From assembly GCF_014647515.1 (NCBI RefSeq), contig NZ_BMPI01000004.1, positions 103,683 through 167,682 of the forward strand: DNA of 64,000 nt, in the 5' to 3' direction. The notes under the pieces are model-generated. The model was not told where the DNA came from, made no database searches, and saw only the letters and a list, made by a program, of their open reading frames with translations. A program made the translations under genes and the position numbers. Positions 7,745 to 15,863 of the stretch are shown here, piece after piece; position 1 is the stretch's first letter; each line of letters opens with the position of its first letter. This stretch comes from Dactylosporangium sucinum (GTDB lineage Bacteria; Actinomycetota; Actinomycetes; Mycobacteriales; Micromonosporaceae).

Positions 7745-8677
7745 TCAGTCGTGGACGCGGTGGGAACCGGGCCGCCCGTGCGGGTCGTGGCTGCCGTAGG
7801 TGCCCGGCGTGCCGTAGGGGTCGTGCGCACCGTACGTGCCGTTGGTGCCGTACGTGTCGGCCGGGCCGGTAGCGCCGTGGTGGCTGCCGGGGACGCTCGC
7901 GGTGCCCCGGGCCGGGCCCACCTGCGGGCCGGCCTGGGCGGCGTCGGCCTGGGCGGCGCCGGCGCCGGCGGCCGCGGAAGCGGAGTGGCCGCCGCCGCGG
8001 CGCTTCTCACGCCAGCCCTTGATGATCTCGATGAAGATCGGCAGGGCCGAGATCAGGACGATCAGCAGCACGGCCGGCAGCAGGTACGTGTCGATCTTCT
8101 CCGGCGGGATCAGGTCGCGGATCTGCTTGGCCAGCGCCCAGCCCGCGAAGATGATGCCGTCGGTCCACAGGATGCCGCCGATCACGTTCCAGATGAAGAA
8201 CTGCTTGGCGGGCATGCCGACCACGCCGGCGACCGGGTTGAGGAAGGTGCGCACGATCGGGATGAACCGGGCGAGCACCACGGCCTTGGCCGGGCCGAAC
8301 TTGGCGAAGTAGTGCTCGGCCTTCTCGACGTACTCCTTCTTGAAGATCCGCGAGTTCGGACGGTCGAACATCTTCCGCCCATAGCGCGCGCCGAGGTAGT
8401 GGCCCAGCTGCGCGCCGGCGATCGCGCAGATCGGCGCACCGATGAGCAGCTGGGTCAGGCTCAGCCTGGTGCCGAGCAGGTCCGTGGCGGCCGGCGACGA
8501 GGCGACGCCGGCCAGGAACAGCAGCGAGTCTCCGGGGAGGAAGAAGCCCACGAGCAGGCCCGTCTCCGCGAACATGATGATCCAGACGCCGATGACGCCG
8601 AATGTCGTCAGCAGGCCTTTTGCGTCGAGCGGGTTGAGGGAGAGCAGGTCGCCGAAGGCGCGGGTCTTTTCTTCCAC
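7745..8677 (-). CDS. DedA-family membrane protein with Gly/Tyr/His-rich tail
   Basis: Polytopic DedA/SNARE-associated family protein, implicated in lipid carrier or phospholipid flipping in the inner membrane. Family signatures: ETGLLVGFFLPGDSLLF early, GRKMFDRPNSRIFKKE, and the FARFIP-type motif here as LARFIPIVRTFLNPVAG with two conserved arginines. Beyond the last helix a tail of about 90 residues is rich in Ala, Gly, Tyr and His with repeats of the type TYGTNGTYG and DPYGTPG, probably disordered and cytoplasmic. I chose GTG 8677 (VEEKTRAFG); a GTG at 8734 would overlap the upstream pnkp gene by 32 bases. It lies 25 bases after pnkp and may share its message. Confidence 0.9.
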   Translation of the reverse strand: MEEKTRAFGDLLSLNPLDAKGLLTTFGVIGVWIIMFAETGLLVGFFLPGDSLLFLAGVASSPAATDLLGTRLSLTQLLIGAPICAIAGAQLGHYLGARYGRKMFDRPNSRIFKKEYVEKAEHYFAKFGPAKAVVLARFIPIVRTFLNPVAGVVGMPAKQFFIWNVIGGILWTDGIIFAGWALAKQIRDLIPPEKIDTYLLPAVLLIVLISALPIFIEIIKGWREKRRGGGHSASAAAGAGAAQADAAQAGPQVGPARGTASVPGSHHGATGPADTYGTNGTYGAHDPYGTPGTYGSHDPHGRPGSHRVHD

Positions 8678-8702
8678 GGCGAACCAGCGTACGTGAGCCA
8701 GA

Positions 8703-11159
8703 CTACAAACGTGGATCCACCGGCTCGCTTTCACACGCGAGCACCGCGAAGACGTGCTGGTGCACCCGCCACGGCGCCGCGCCCTCGGCCAGCAGGTCGA
8801 GCGCGGCGAGGCCCAGCCCGTGCTCCCGCAGGGCGAGGCTGCGCTTGCGCCCGAGGTTGCGGGCGCGCAGCTCGTCCAGCCGCTCGGTGTACGACGGGCC
8901 GTAGATGATCCGCAGGTACTCCCGGCCGCGGCACTTGATCGCCGGCTGCACCCGCGGGCCGGCGTCCGCCGCCGGCTTCACGACCATGCCCTCCCCACCG
9001 GACGCGGTCAGGTCGAGCCACCACTCGGTCGCCGCCCTCACCCCGTCGGCGGAGGACGGGTCGACGACCAGGCGGCGGGTCGCGGTGAACAGCTCCGGGT
9101 CGGCCGCGACCAGCCGGTCGGCCAGGGCCAGGTGCCAGTCGTGCTCGCGGCGGGAGTGGTTCGCGCCCTCGGAGGCCAGCACATGGAACGGCGCCAGCCG
9201 CACCCCGAGCAGGCCGTCGGTGGGCCAGCAGTACCGCCGGTAGACGTCGGCGTAGGCGGTGATGTCCGCCGCCCGCGCCGCAAACCGCGACAAAAGCCCC
9301 TGCACGGCCACCCCGCGCCCGGCGGCCAGCTCCAACGCGGCCCGAGCGGCGGGCAGCGCGGCGCCGGCCGCGGCGGCGACGCTCGCGTACTGCTCGCGGA
9401 TCAGCGGCGTCGCCTTCGCGGACCACGGCAGTACCTCGGCGTCCAACACCAGCCAGTCGGACCGCAGCTCGTCGAACAGCCCCTCCGCCGCGACCCGGAC
9501 CCGATCGAGCAACGCGGCATCGTCGGGGAAGAAGGGACGCCCGGTGCGGGTGTAGATCGCACCTGGGCCGTCGATGCCGAATCGCCTGGATGCGGCCTCG
9601 GGGGAGCGGCACACCACGAGCACGGCCCGCGAGCCCATGTGCTTCTCCTGGCAGACGACCAGCGGCACGCCGGCGCGGGCGTAGTCGCCGAGCGCCTCGA
9701 CGGGGTGCTCGAGGTACCCCTCCTGACGCGAGGTCGACGACGGCGCCATCGTCGGCGGCAGCCACACCAGCCAGCGCGGGTCGACCGCGAACCGGCTCAT
9801 GACCTCCAGCGCGGCCGCGGCGTTCTCGGCGGCGACCGTGACCCGGCCGGTCGGGGTGACCAGGCTGCGCCGTCCGGTGACGTCGGCCAGGTTGAGCCCG
9901 GCGTCCTCGACGGGTGCCGGGGCGACCGGGCGGGCGGGCTCGTAGTACACCCGGCGCGCCTTGACCGACACGAGCTCCCGCGAGGGGTAGCGCAGCGCGG
10001 TGAGCGAGCCGCCGAACACGCAGCCCGTGTCGACGCAGATGGTGTTGTTGACCCACTCGGGCGCGGGCACCGGGATGTGGCCGTGGACGACCATGGCCTT
10101 GCCGCGGTACTCGGTCGCCCACGGGAGGCGGACGGGCAGGCCGTACTCGTCGGTCTCGCCCGTGACGTCGCCGTAGAGGGCGAACGCGCGCACCCGGCCC
10201 GAGGCGCGGCCGTGGTAGGCCTCCTTGAGGCCGGCGTGCGCCACCACCAGGCGGCCGCCGTCGAGCACGTAGTGGCTGATCAGCGAGTCGAGGAACGGCA
10301 CCGGGTCGACGTCGGAGACGGCCAGCTGGTCGAGCGTCTCCTGCAGGCCGTGCGCGACCCGCACGTTGCTGCCGCGCAGCTTGCGCAGCAGCTTCGCCTC
10401 GTGGTTGCCGGCGACGCACAGCGCGTGCCCGGCGGCGACCATGCCCATCACGAGGCGCAGCACGCCCGGCGAGTCGGGGCCGCGGTCGACCAGGTCGCCG
10501 ACGAACACGGCGGTGCGGCCGTCGGGGTGCACGGCGTCGTCGGAACTCACCGTGTACCCCAGCCGGCGCAACAGCTCCACCAGCTCGTCCAGGCAGCCGT
10601 GGACGTCGCCGATGATGTCGAACGGGCCCGTCAGCTCGCGCTTGTCGTTGTAGAGCTTCTCGTAGCCGAGTTCAAAGGCATCGATCGCCGCCGTGCCCCG
10701 CAGCACGTGGACCTGCCGGAACCCCTCCTTCGCCAGCTGCTTGAGCGACCGGCGCAGGTCGCGTGCCTGCCGGGCGAGCACCGGCCGGCCGAAGTCGCGG
10801 TCGGGCCGGGCCTGGGTGCGCGCCCAGCACTCCTCCTCGGGCACGTCGAGCACGATGGCCACCGGCAGCACGTCGTGCTCGCGGGCGACCTGGACGATCG
10901 CCTGCCGGGCGTGCGCCTGCACGTTGGTGGCGTCGACGACGGTGAGCCGGCCGGCGCGCAGCCGCTTGCCGGCGACGAAGTGCAGCGCCTCGAAGGCGTC
11001 GGACGACGCGGACTGGTCGTTCTCGTCGTCGGCGACCATCGCGCGGAACGCGTCGGAGGACAGCACCTGCGTGGGCGTGAAGTGCCGGCGGGCGAAGGTC
11101 GACTTGCCGGATCCGGAGATGCCGACGAGCGCCACCAGGCACAGCTCAGGAAGCCGCAT
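8703..11159 (-). CDS. pnkp: polynucleotide kinase-phosphatase-ligase of bacterial RNA repair (Pnkp)
   Basis: End-healing and sealing enzyme of the Pnkp/Hen1 RNA-repair system. The 818-residue chain has the three expected modules: 5'-kinase with P-loop GISGSGKS at 13-20; a metallophosphoesterase with GDVHG (184-188), GDLVDRG (221-227), GNHE (251-254), AHAG (307-310) and VHGH (358-361), removing 3'-phosphate or 2',3'-cyclic phosphate; and a C-terminal nucleotidyltransferase whose adenylated lysine is expected at Lys506 in EKHMGSRA. The ATG at 11157-11159 lies inside the end of hen1 (14-base overlap), so the two are translationally coupled. Known partners form a Pnkp2-Hen1(2) complex; Hen1 is required for ligation. 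Confidence 0.96.
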   Translation of the reverse strand: MRLPELCLVALVGISGSGKSTFARRHFTPTQVLSSDAFRAMVADDENDQSASSDAFEALHFVAGKRLRAGRLTVVDATNVQAHARQAIVQVAREHDVLPVAIVLDVPEEECWARTQARPDRDFGRPVLARQARDLRRSLKQLAKEGFRQVHVLRGTAAIDAFELGYEKLYNDKRELTGPFDIIGDVHGCLDELVELLRRLGYTVSSDDAVHPDGRTAVFVGDLVDRGPDSPGVLRLVMGMVAAGHALCVAGNHEAKLLRKLRGSNVRVAHGLQETLDQLAVSDVDPVPFLDSLISHYVLDGGRLVVAHAGLKEAYHGRASGRVRAFALYGDVTGETDEYGLPVRLPWATEYRGKAMVVHGHIPVPAPEWVNNTICVDTGCVFGGSLTALRYPSRELVSVKARRVYYEPARPVAPAPVEDAGLNLADVTGRRSLVTPTGRVTVAAENAAAALEVMSRFAVDPRWLVWLPPTMAPSSTSRQEGYLEHPVEALGDYARAGVPLVVCQEKHMGSRAVLVVCRSPEAASRRFGIDGPGAIYTRTGRPFFPDDAALLDRVRVAAEGLFDELRSDWLVLDAEVLPWSAKATPLIREQYASVAAAAGAALPAARAALELAAGRGVAVQGLLSRFAARAADITAYADVYRRYCWPTDGLLGVRLAPFHVLASEGANHSRREHDWHLALADRLVAADPELFTATRRLVVDPSSADGVRAATEWWLDLTASGGEGMVVKPAADAGPRVQPAIKCRGREYLRIIYGPSYTERLDELRARNLGRKRSLALREHGLGLAALDLLAEGAAPWRVHQHVFAVLACESEPVDPRL

Positions 11160-12420
11160 TGAACACCGCCAGCTGGGTCGGTTCGCCGACTTCGTCGTCG
11201 TGGTCGCCGATGCCGCGGATCGCCACGGTGTAGCCGAACCGTTCCGAAACAGCCGCGCACCAGGCCCTGAACTCCGCGCGGCTCCACTCGAAGCGGTGGT
11301 CGCCGTGCCGGAAGCGGCCGTGGGGCAGGCCCGGGTAGCGGACGTTGTACTCGGCGTTGGGCGTGGTGACGACGACCGTCGCCGGCGCCGCGTGCCCGAA
11401 GACGCTCGCCGCCAGCGCGTCCAGCCGCGGCGGGTCGACGTGCTCGACGACCTCCATGAGGACGGCGGCGTCGTAGCCCTTGAGGCGGTCGTCGCGGTAC
11501 GTGAGCGACGTCTGGAGCAGCCGGATCCGGGCCTTCTGCCGCTCCGGGAGCCGGTCCAGCCGCAGGCGGCGGGCGGCCGCCTCCAGGGACACGGCGGAGA
11601 CGTCGGCGCCGACGATCTCGGTGTACCGCCGGTCGCGCACCAGCTCGCCGAGCAGCGCACCGGGCCCGCAGCCCAGGTCGAGCACCCGGGCGGCGCCCGA
11701 CTCCTCCAGGGCCTGGCGCACCGCGGCCCGCCGCTGGACCGCGAGCGACTCCGGCCTGCTCGTCGACGGTTCCGGAACGACGCCCAGCCGCTCCAACGCC
11801 TCGTTGGTCAGCGCCCTGCGATGCGCGAGGTAGCGCCGCGCGATCAGGGTTTTCGCCGGATGCGCGGCGAGCCATCCCGTGCCTGCCCGCAGCAGCTTCG
11901 CCACCTCGTCGGACGACACCCAGTAGTGCTTCTCGTCGTCGAGCACGGGCAGCAGCACGTACAGCTGGTTGAGCGCGTCGGCCAGCCGCAGCGTGCCCGT
12001 GAGCCGCAGGTCGACGTACCGGCTGTCGCCCCAGTCGTCGGGGATGGGGGTGGCCCGGACCGTCCAGCCGAGCGGCTCGAACAGGTCCGCGGCGCTGCCC
12101 TTGCAGCCCAGGGCCGGGACGTGCACCTCGAGCGGGATCGCGGCGGCCGCCAGCTCCGGCCGGTCGCGCGACTCGCCCCGCATGGCGGAGCGCCAGACCC
12201 GGTTGAGCGCGGCGGCCAGGTGGCTCGCCGAGACCACGTCGGGGCCGTCGACCAGCAGCGCCGCCGTGCACCGTTCCTCGGTGGCGCCGGGGTAGAAGAC
12301 GTGCGCGGTCCCGCCGGTGACCGGGAACGACTGGAGGCGGTCCGGATGCTTCACGAGCAGGAAGCCGAGGTCGGTCGCCGGTCGATGGGTCGTGGTCAGG
12401 GTGAGCAGCACGGGCGCCAT
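11146..12420 (-). CDS. hen1: RNA 3'-terminal ribose 2'-O-methyltransferase Hen1
   Basis: Methylates the 2'-OH at the broken RNA end before Pnkp seals it, so the repaired tRNA resists a second cut by the same toxin. 424 residues: N-terminal half (1 to about 200) is the bacterial-only domain that activates the Pnkp ligase; the C-terminal half is the methyltransferase with SAM motif VLDLGCGPG at 246-254, GADVS at 271-275, the metal-binding cluster EVVEH (Glu323, Glu326, His327) and HRFEW with His375. All catalytic residues expected of the family are present. First gene of the minus-strand operon hen1-pnkp; the divergent radical-SAM gene starts 55 bases away. Confidence 0.96.
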   Translation of the reverse strand: MAPVLLTLTTTHRPATDLGFLLVKHPDRLQSFPVTGGTAHVFYPGATEERCTAALLVDGPDVVSASHLAAALNRVWRSAMRGESRDRPELAAAAIPLEVHVPALGCKGSAADLFEPLGWTVRATPIPDDWGDSRYVDLRLTGTLRLADALNQLYVLLPVLDDEKHYWVSSDEVAKLLRAGTGWLAAHPAKTLIARRYLAHRRALTNEALERLGVVPEPSTSRPESLAVQRRAAVRQALEESGAARVLDLGCGPGALLGELVRDRRYTEIVGADVSAVSLEAAARRLRLDRLPERQKARIRLLQTSLTYRDDRLKGYDAAVLMEVVEHVDPPRLDALAASVFGHAAPATVVVTTPNAEYNVRYPGLPHGRFRHGDHRFEWSRAEFRAWCAAVSERFGYTVAIRGIGDHDDEVGEPTQLAVFNAAS

Positions 12421-12463
12421 CTTCTCCTGGTTTTTTCCGGAGGTCCGCCGGTTTTTCCCGGCG

Positions 12464-12469
12464 TAAGGT
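12464..12469 (+). promoter_or_regulatory. -10 box for the radical-SAM gene
   Basis: TAAGGT, six bases, then ATG 12476; no ribosome binding site in the expected place. Two T-runs flanked by CCGG (about 12430-12460) fill the short gap to the divergent hen1 gene. Confidence 0.4.
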
Positions 12470-12475
12470 CAAGGG

Positions 12476-13540
12476 ATGGCGACGGTGCCGACCGTGCACT
12501 GGCACCGGCTGGCGGACGGCCGGGTGCAGTGCGACGTCTGCCCGCGCAACTGCCGCCTCCACGAGGGTCAGCGGGGCTTCTGCTTCGTCCGTGAGCGGGT
12601 CGGGGACGAGATCGTCCTCACCACCTACGGGCGATCGTCCGGCTTCTGCGTCGACCCGATCGAGAAGAAGCCGCTCAACCACTTCCTGCCGGGCACGCCG
12701 GTGCTCTCGTTCGGCACGGCGGGCTGCAACCTGGGCTGCCGGTTCTGCCAGAACTGGGACATCTCGAAGAGCCGCGAGATCGACACGCTGGCCGCCGCGG
12801 CCGGGCCGGAGGAGCTGGCGGTCGCCGCCGAGCGGCTCGGCTGCCGCTCGATCGCGTTCACCTACAACGACCCGGTGATCTTCATGGAGTACGCCATGGA
12901 TGTCGCCGACGCGTGCCGGGCGCGCGGGATCAAGGCGGTCGCGGTCTCGGCCGGCTACATGAACCCGGCCCCGCGTGAGGAGTTCTACCGGCACATCGAC
13001 GCCGCCAACATCGATCTCAAGGCGTTCAGCGAGCACTTCTACGAGAAGATCACGTTCGCGCGGCTCGATGCCGTGCTCGACACCCTGGAGTACCTGCGTG
13101 GCACGGAGGTCTGGTTCGAGGTGACGACCCTGCTGATTCCCGGTCGCAACGACAGCGACGACGAGCTGCGCCGCCAGTGCGACTGGTTCGCCGAGCACCT
13201 CGGACCCGACGTGCCGCTGCACTTCTCGGCGTTCCACCCCGACTTCAAGATGCGCGACGTGCCGCGCACCACGCCGGAGACGCTCACCCGGGCGCGGAAG
13301 ATCGCGCTGGATGCCGGGCTGCGGTATGTCTACACCGGCAACGTCCACGATCCCGAGGGCCAGTCGACCCGCTGTCCCGGCTGCGACACCGCCGTCATCG
13401 TCCGGGACTGGTATGACCTGCGCTCCTACGACGTGACCGGCGACGGTCACTGCCTCCACTGTGGACACGCCCTCCCCGGCGTGTTCGACGGGCCGGCCGG
13501 CCGTTGGGGCCGGCGCCGGCTGCCGGTGAGCGTCCGATGA
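12476..13540 (+). CDS. amrS: AmmeMemoRadiSam-system radical SAM enzyme (AmrS type)
   Basis: Radical SAM protein, relative of pyruvate-formate-lyase activating enzymes. The 4Fe-4S motif CNLGCRFC gives Cys84, Cys88, Cys91 (CX3CX2C). Before it, CDVCPRNC and GFC (Cys19, 22, 26, 36) form a small Cys cluster, and the C-terminus has a rubredoxin-like zinc ribbon (CPGCD and CLHCGH). Length is 354, the usual size. Its stop overlaps the start of the next gene by ATGA, and that gene is a Memo homologue, the hallmark of the AmmeMemoRadiSam group. The AMMECR1 partner is not found nearby. The exact reaction is not settled in the family. Confidence 0.93.
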   Translation: MATVPTVHWHRLADGRVQCDVCPRNCRLHEGQRGFCFVRERVGDEIVLTTYGRSSGFCVDPIEKKPLNHFLPGTPVLSFGTAGCNLGCRFCQNWDISKSREIDTLAAAAGPEELAVAAERLGCRSIAFTYNDPVIFMEYAMDVADACRARGIKAVAVSAGYMNPAPREEFYRHIDAANIDLKAFSEHFYEKITFARLDAVLDTLEYLRGTEVWFEVTTLLIPGRNDSDDELRRQCDWFAEHLGPDVPLHFSAFHPDFKMRDVPRTTPETLTRARKIALDAGLRYVYTGNVHDPEGQSTRCPGCDTAVIVRDWYDLRSYDVTGDGHCLHCGHALPGVFDGPAGRWGRRRLPVSVR

Positions 13541-14307
13541 GGCGACCCGCGGTGGCCGGGAGCTTCTACCCCGGCTCACCCGCGGTCCTGCAGGCGACCG
13601 TCGACGACCTGCTCAACGGGGCACCGGAGGCGCCCAAGGACACCGCGGACGCGTACATCGTGCCCCACGCCGGCTACCGCTGGTCCGGCCGCACGGCGGC
13701 GCACGTCTATCGCCGCGTGGTGGAGCGCAAGCCGTCGCGCGTGGTCGTGCTCGGCCCGGCCCACAAGGTGCCGCTGCGCGGCGCCGCCGTGCCCACCGAC
13801 CGGCAGTGGGCGACCCCGCTCGGCCCGATCACGATCGACTCCGGCGGCGCCCGCGACCTGATCGCGCGCGGCCTCGCGCTGGCCGACGACCGGCCGCACG
13901 CCCCGGAGCACTCGATCGAGGTGCAGGTGCCGTTCCTGCAGCAGATCCCCGACGTGCGGCTGCTGCCCGTCTGCATCGGACAGTCCTCGGTGGAGCACGT
14001 CGAGGCGATCGTGCACGCCGTCTGCCACACCGGCACGATCGTGCTGTGCAGCACCGATCTTTCGCACTATCTGAGCGAGGAGCAGGCCCGGGTGCGCGAC
14101 GTGGCCACCGTGGCCGCGATCACCGCGCTGTCGGCGTCACGCATCGGCACCCATGACGCGTGCGGCCGGCACGCGCTGCGCGGCCTGCTGCGCTGGGGCA
14201 AGACGACCCGCCGCACCGCCGACATCCTCCATCTCGCGACCTCCGCCGACGAGGGCGGCCCGAAGGAGCGGGTCGTCGGTTACTTAGCGGCGTCACTGAC
14301 GGTTTAG
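13537..14307 (+). CDS. amrB: AmmeMemoRadiSam-system protein B (Memo-like)
   Basis: Memo-family protein related in fold to class III extradiol dioxygenases. 256 residues beginning MRRPAVAGSFYPG, the family's standard N-terminus. Likely metal ligands by family comparison: His in VPHAGYRWSG (about residue 46), His in PEHSIEVQ (about 126) and the Cys/His region CSTDLSHY (about 171-178). The ATGA overlap with the radical SAM gene indicates coupled translation and physical or functional association. Eukaryotic Memo has been linked to metal and redox chemistry; the bacterial role is open. Confidence 0.92.
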   Translation: MRRPAVAGSFYPGSPAVLQATVDDLLNGAPEAPKDTADAYIVPHAGYRWSGRTAAHVYRRVVERKPSRVVVLGPAHKVPLRGAAVPTDRQWATPLGPITIDSGGARDLIARGLALADDRPHAPEHSIEVQVPFLQQIPDVRLLPVCIGQSSVEHVEAIVHAVCHTGTIVLCSTDLSHYLSEEQARVRDVATVAAITALSASRIGTHDACGRHALRGLLRWGKTTRRTADILHLATSADEGGPKERVVGYLAASLTV

Positions 14308-14348
14308 CGAAGTCTTCCGTTGCACCCGGATTGTCCAAAAGAGGATGG

Positions 14349-14380
14349 CCGAACGGACGACCTCTGAAGTGGCCGTTCGG
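14349..14380. promoter_or_regulatory. inverted repeat upstream of dioxygenase gene
   Basis: CCGAACGG (14349-14356) and CCGTTCGG (14373-14380), 16 bases apart, about 60 bases before the ATG at 14438. Possible operator of a dimeric regulator; weak evidence. Confidence 0.3.
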
Positions 14381-14437
14381 AACCGTCTGAGTGGGTGGAG
14401 GCGCCTGCGGACGGCGCCGGAAGTTGGAGAACGGGGC

Positions 14438-15313
14438 ATGTCAGTCACGACGACGGCCGCGCCGACCTGGGCACCCATGACCAGCGAGCAACGCGAACAG
14501 TTCGACACGGACGGTTACCTCATTCTGCGGGGTGTCCTCAGCCCCGACGAGGTGGCGCACTACTCCTCCGCGCTCGACGCCGCGTACGCCCAGCACCCGC
14601 ACGCGCCCGACGGCTCGCTGCACCTGCTCAGCGCGGTCACCAGCTGCCCGGAGCTGGCCGGCCTGATCGACCACCCGGAGACCTTCCCCCTGGTCTGGTC
14701 CATGCTCGGCTGGAACATCCACATCTACCACTCGCACCTCGACGTGCACCCGCCGCTGGCCGCGCCGAAGCCCGAGTGGTGGCACTGGCACCAGGACGGC
14801 GGCCGGCAGAACCGCGAGCTGGAGACGGACCCGCGCCCCCGCCTCTCGGTGAAGCTCGCCTACTGGCTGTCCGACGTCTCGCAGACCGGCCGGGGCAACC
14901 TGACCCTGATCCCCGGCAGCCACACGACGAACTGGCTGCCCGGGCCGCCGAAGCGCGACGTGCCGTGGCCGACCCCGGACGGCGCCCGCCAGGTCCAGGT
15001 CGACGCCGGCGACGTGGTCTTCTTCGACCGGCGGATCTGGCACGCCCGGTCCGACAACCGCTCGGACATCACGCGCAAGTGCGTCTTCCTCGGCTACACG
15101 TACCGCTGGATCGCCGTCCGCGACGAGGTGCGCGCCCTGCCCGGCAAGCCGTGGTGGAACCGGCTCAACCCGGTGCAGCAGCAGCTGCTCGGCGGCATCG
15201 GCGGCCTCGACGGCGACCACGCCTGGGGGCACTACCCGGAGACCACGCCGCTCTACAACGAGCTGCGCGAGCGGGGCCTGCTGGACCCGAACTATCCGCC
15301 GCTGATTCCGTAG
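14438..15313 (+). CDS. phytanoyl-CoA dioxygenase-family Fe(II)/2-oxoglutarate oxygenase
   Basis: Non-haem iron oxygenase using 2-oxoglutarate; substrate unknown. The facial triad is visible as His118 and Asp120 in WHQDGG and His202 in WHARSD; Arg213 is placed to bind 2-oxoglutarate. 291 residues, N-terminal FDTDGYLILRGVLSPDEV is the classic PhyH opening. ATG 14438 is preceded by GGAGAACGGGG, and an upstream in-frame ATG at 14345 reads poor coding sequence. Single gene, closed by a strong hairpin. The family includes halogenases and hydroxylases of natural-product pathways, but no such cluster is here. Confidence 0.9.
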   Translation: MSVTTTAAPTWAPMTSEQREQFDTDGYLILRGVLSPDEVAHYSSALDAAYAQHPHAPDGSLHLLSAVTSCPELAGLIDHPETFPLVWSMLGWNIHIYHSHLDVHPPLAAPKPEWWHWHQDGGRQNRELETDPRPRLSVKLAYWLSDVSQTGRGNLTLIPGSHTTNWLPGPPKRDVPWPTPDGARQVQVDAGDVVFFDRRIWHARSDNRSDITRKCVFLGYTYRWIAVRDEVRALPGKPWWNRLNPVQQQLLGGIGGLDGDHAWGHYPETTPLYNELRERGLLDPNYPPLIP

Positions 15314-15330
15314 ACAGCGCAATGTTCGAG

Positions 15331-15360
15331 CGGCCTCGACCCGTCCTAGGGTCGAGGCCG
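15331..15360. terminator. strong hairpin terminator
   Basis: Perfect 12-base-pair stem CGGCCTCGACCC / GGGTCGAGGCCG with a 6-base loop, starting 18 bases after the dioxygenase stop. Followed by TCGTTCATT. Confidence 0.85.
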
Positions 15361-15380
15361 TCGTTCATTGGGGGACCGGT

Positions 15381-15863
15381 TTGACGTTCGAGGAGTTCGT
15401 CGAGGCGCGCTTGCAGGCGCTGCTGCGGTATGCCGTGATGCTCACCGGCGATCCGCACACCGCCCAGGACCTCGTCCAGGAGACGATGATCCGCGCGCAG
15501 CTGAAGTGGCGCCGGGTGGCCACCTCCCAGACGCCCGAGCGATACGTGAAGCGCATGCTCACCAACGCGTATGTCGACCTGCACCGCGGTTCGTGGCTGA
15601 AGCGGGTCGTCCTGCGCGGGTTTCCGTCGACGCTCGACCGTGCGGTGGCCGACCACGTCGACGCCTCGGTCGAGCGCGACCAGATGTGGGCCTGGCTCGC
15701 CACGCTGCCCGCGCGGCAGCGGGCCGCGCTCGTGCTGCGCTACTACGAGGGGCTCAACGACACCGAGATCGCCGACGTGCTGCAGTGCGCGGTCGGGACC
15801 GTCCGGTCGTCGATCTCCCGCGCCCTCGCCACGCTTCGGATCCAGATCGTCCCGGCGGAGTGA
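15381..15863 (+). CDS. SigE-family ECF RNA polymerase sigma factor
   Basis: Extracytoplasmic-function sigma factor of 160 residues. Region 2 is recognisable at about 10-62 (LLRYAVMLTGDPHTAQDLVQET) and region 4 at about 108-153 (LPARQRAALVLRYYEGLNDTEIADVL then the helix VGTVRSSISRALATLR). The start is a TTG at 15381 with GGGGGACC a few bases upstream; homologues of this group begin FEEFVxARxxALLRYA, which supports it. Its stop overlaps the start of the next gene (TGATG), where SigE-family factors usually have an anti-sigma gene; here it is an LCP-domain protein with a short cytoplasmic tail. Confidence 0.93.
   Translation: MTFEEFVEARLQALLRYAVMLTGDPHTAQDLVQETMIRAQLKWRRVATSQTPERYVKRMLTNAYVDLHRGSWLKRVVLRGFPSTLDRAVADHVDASVERDQMWAWLATLPARQRAALVLRYYEGLNDTEIADVLQCAVGTVRSSISRALATLRIQIVPAE

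Noticed and set aside
8754..11162. Very long plus-strand open frame antisense to pnkp
   Set aside because: It follows the opposite strand's codon bias, has Arg/His/Gly/Ala-rich nonsense composition and no homology signals; pnkp on the minus strand explains the region fully.
10631..13579. Long minus-strand frame of 982 residues across hen1, amrS and part of pnkp
   Set aside because: Its sequence matches no family and is a frame shadow of three well-supported genes.
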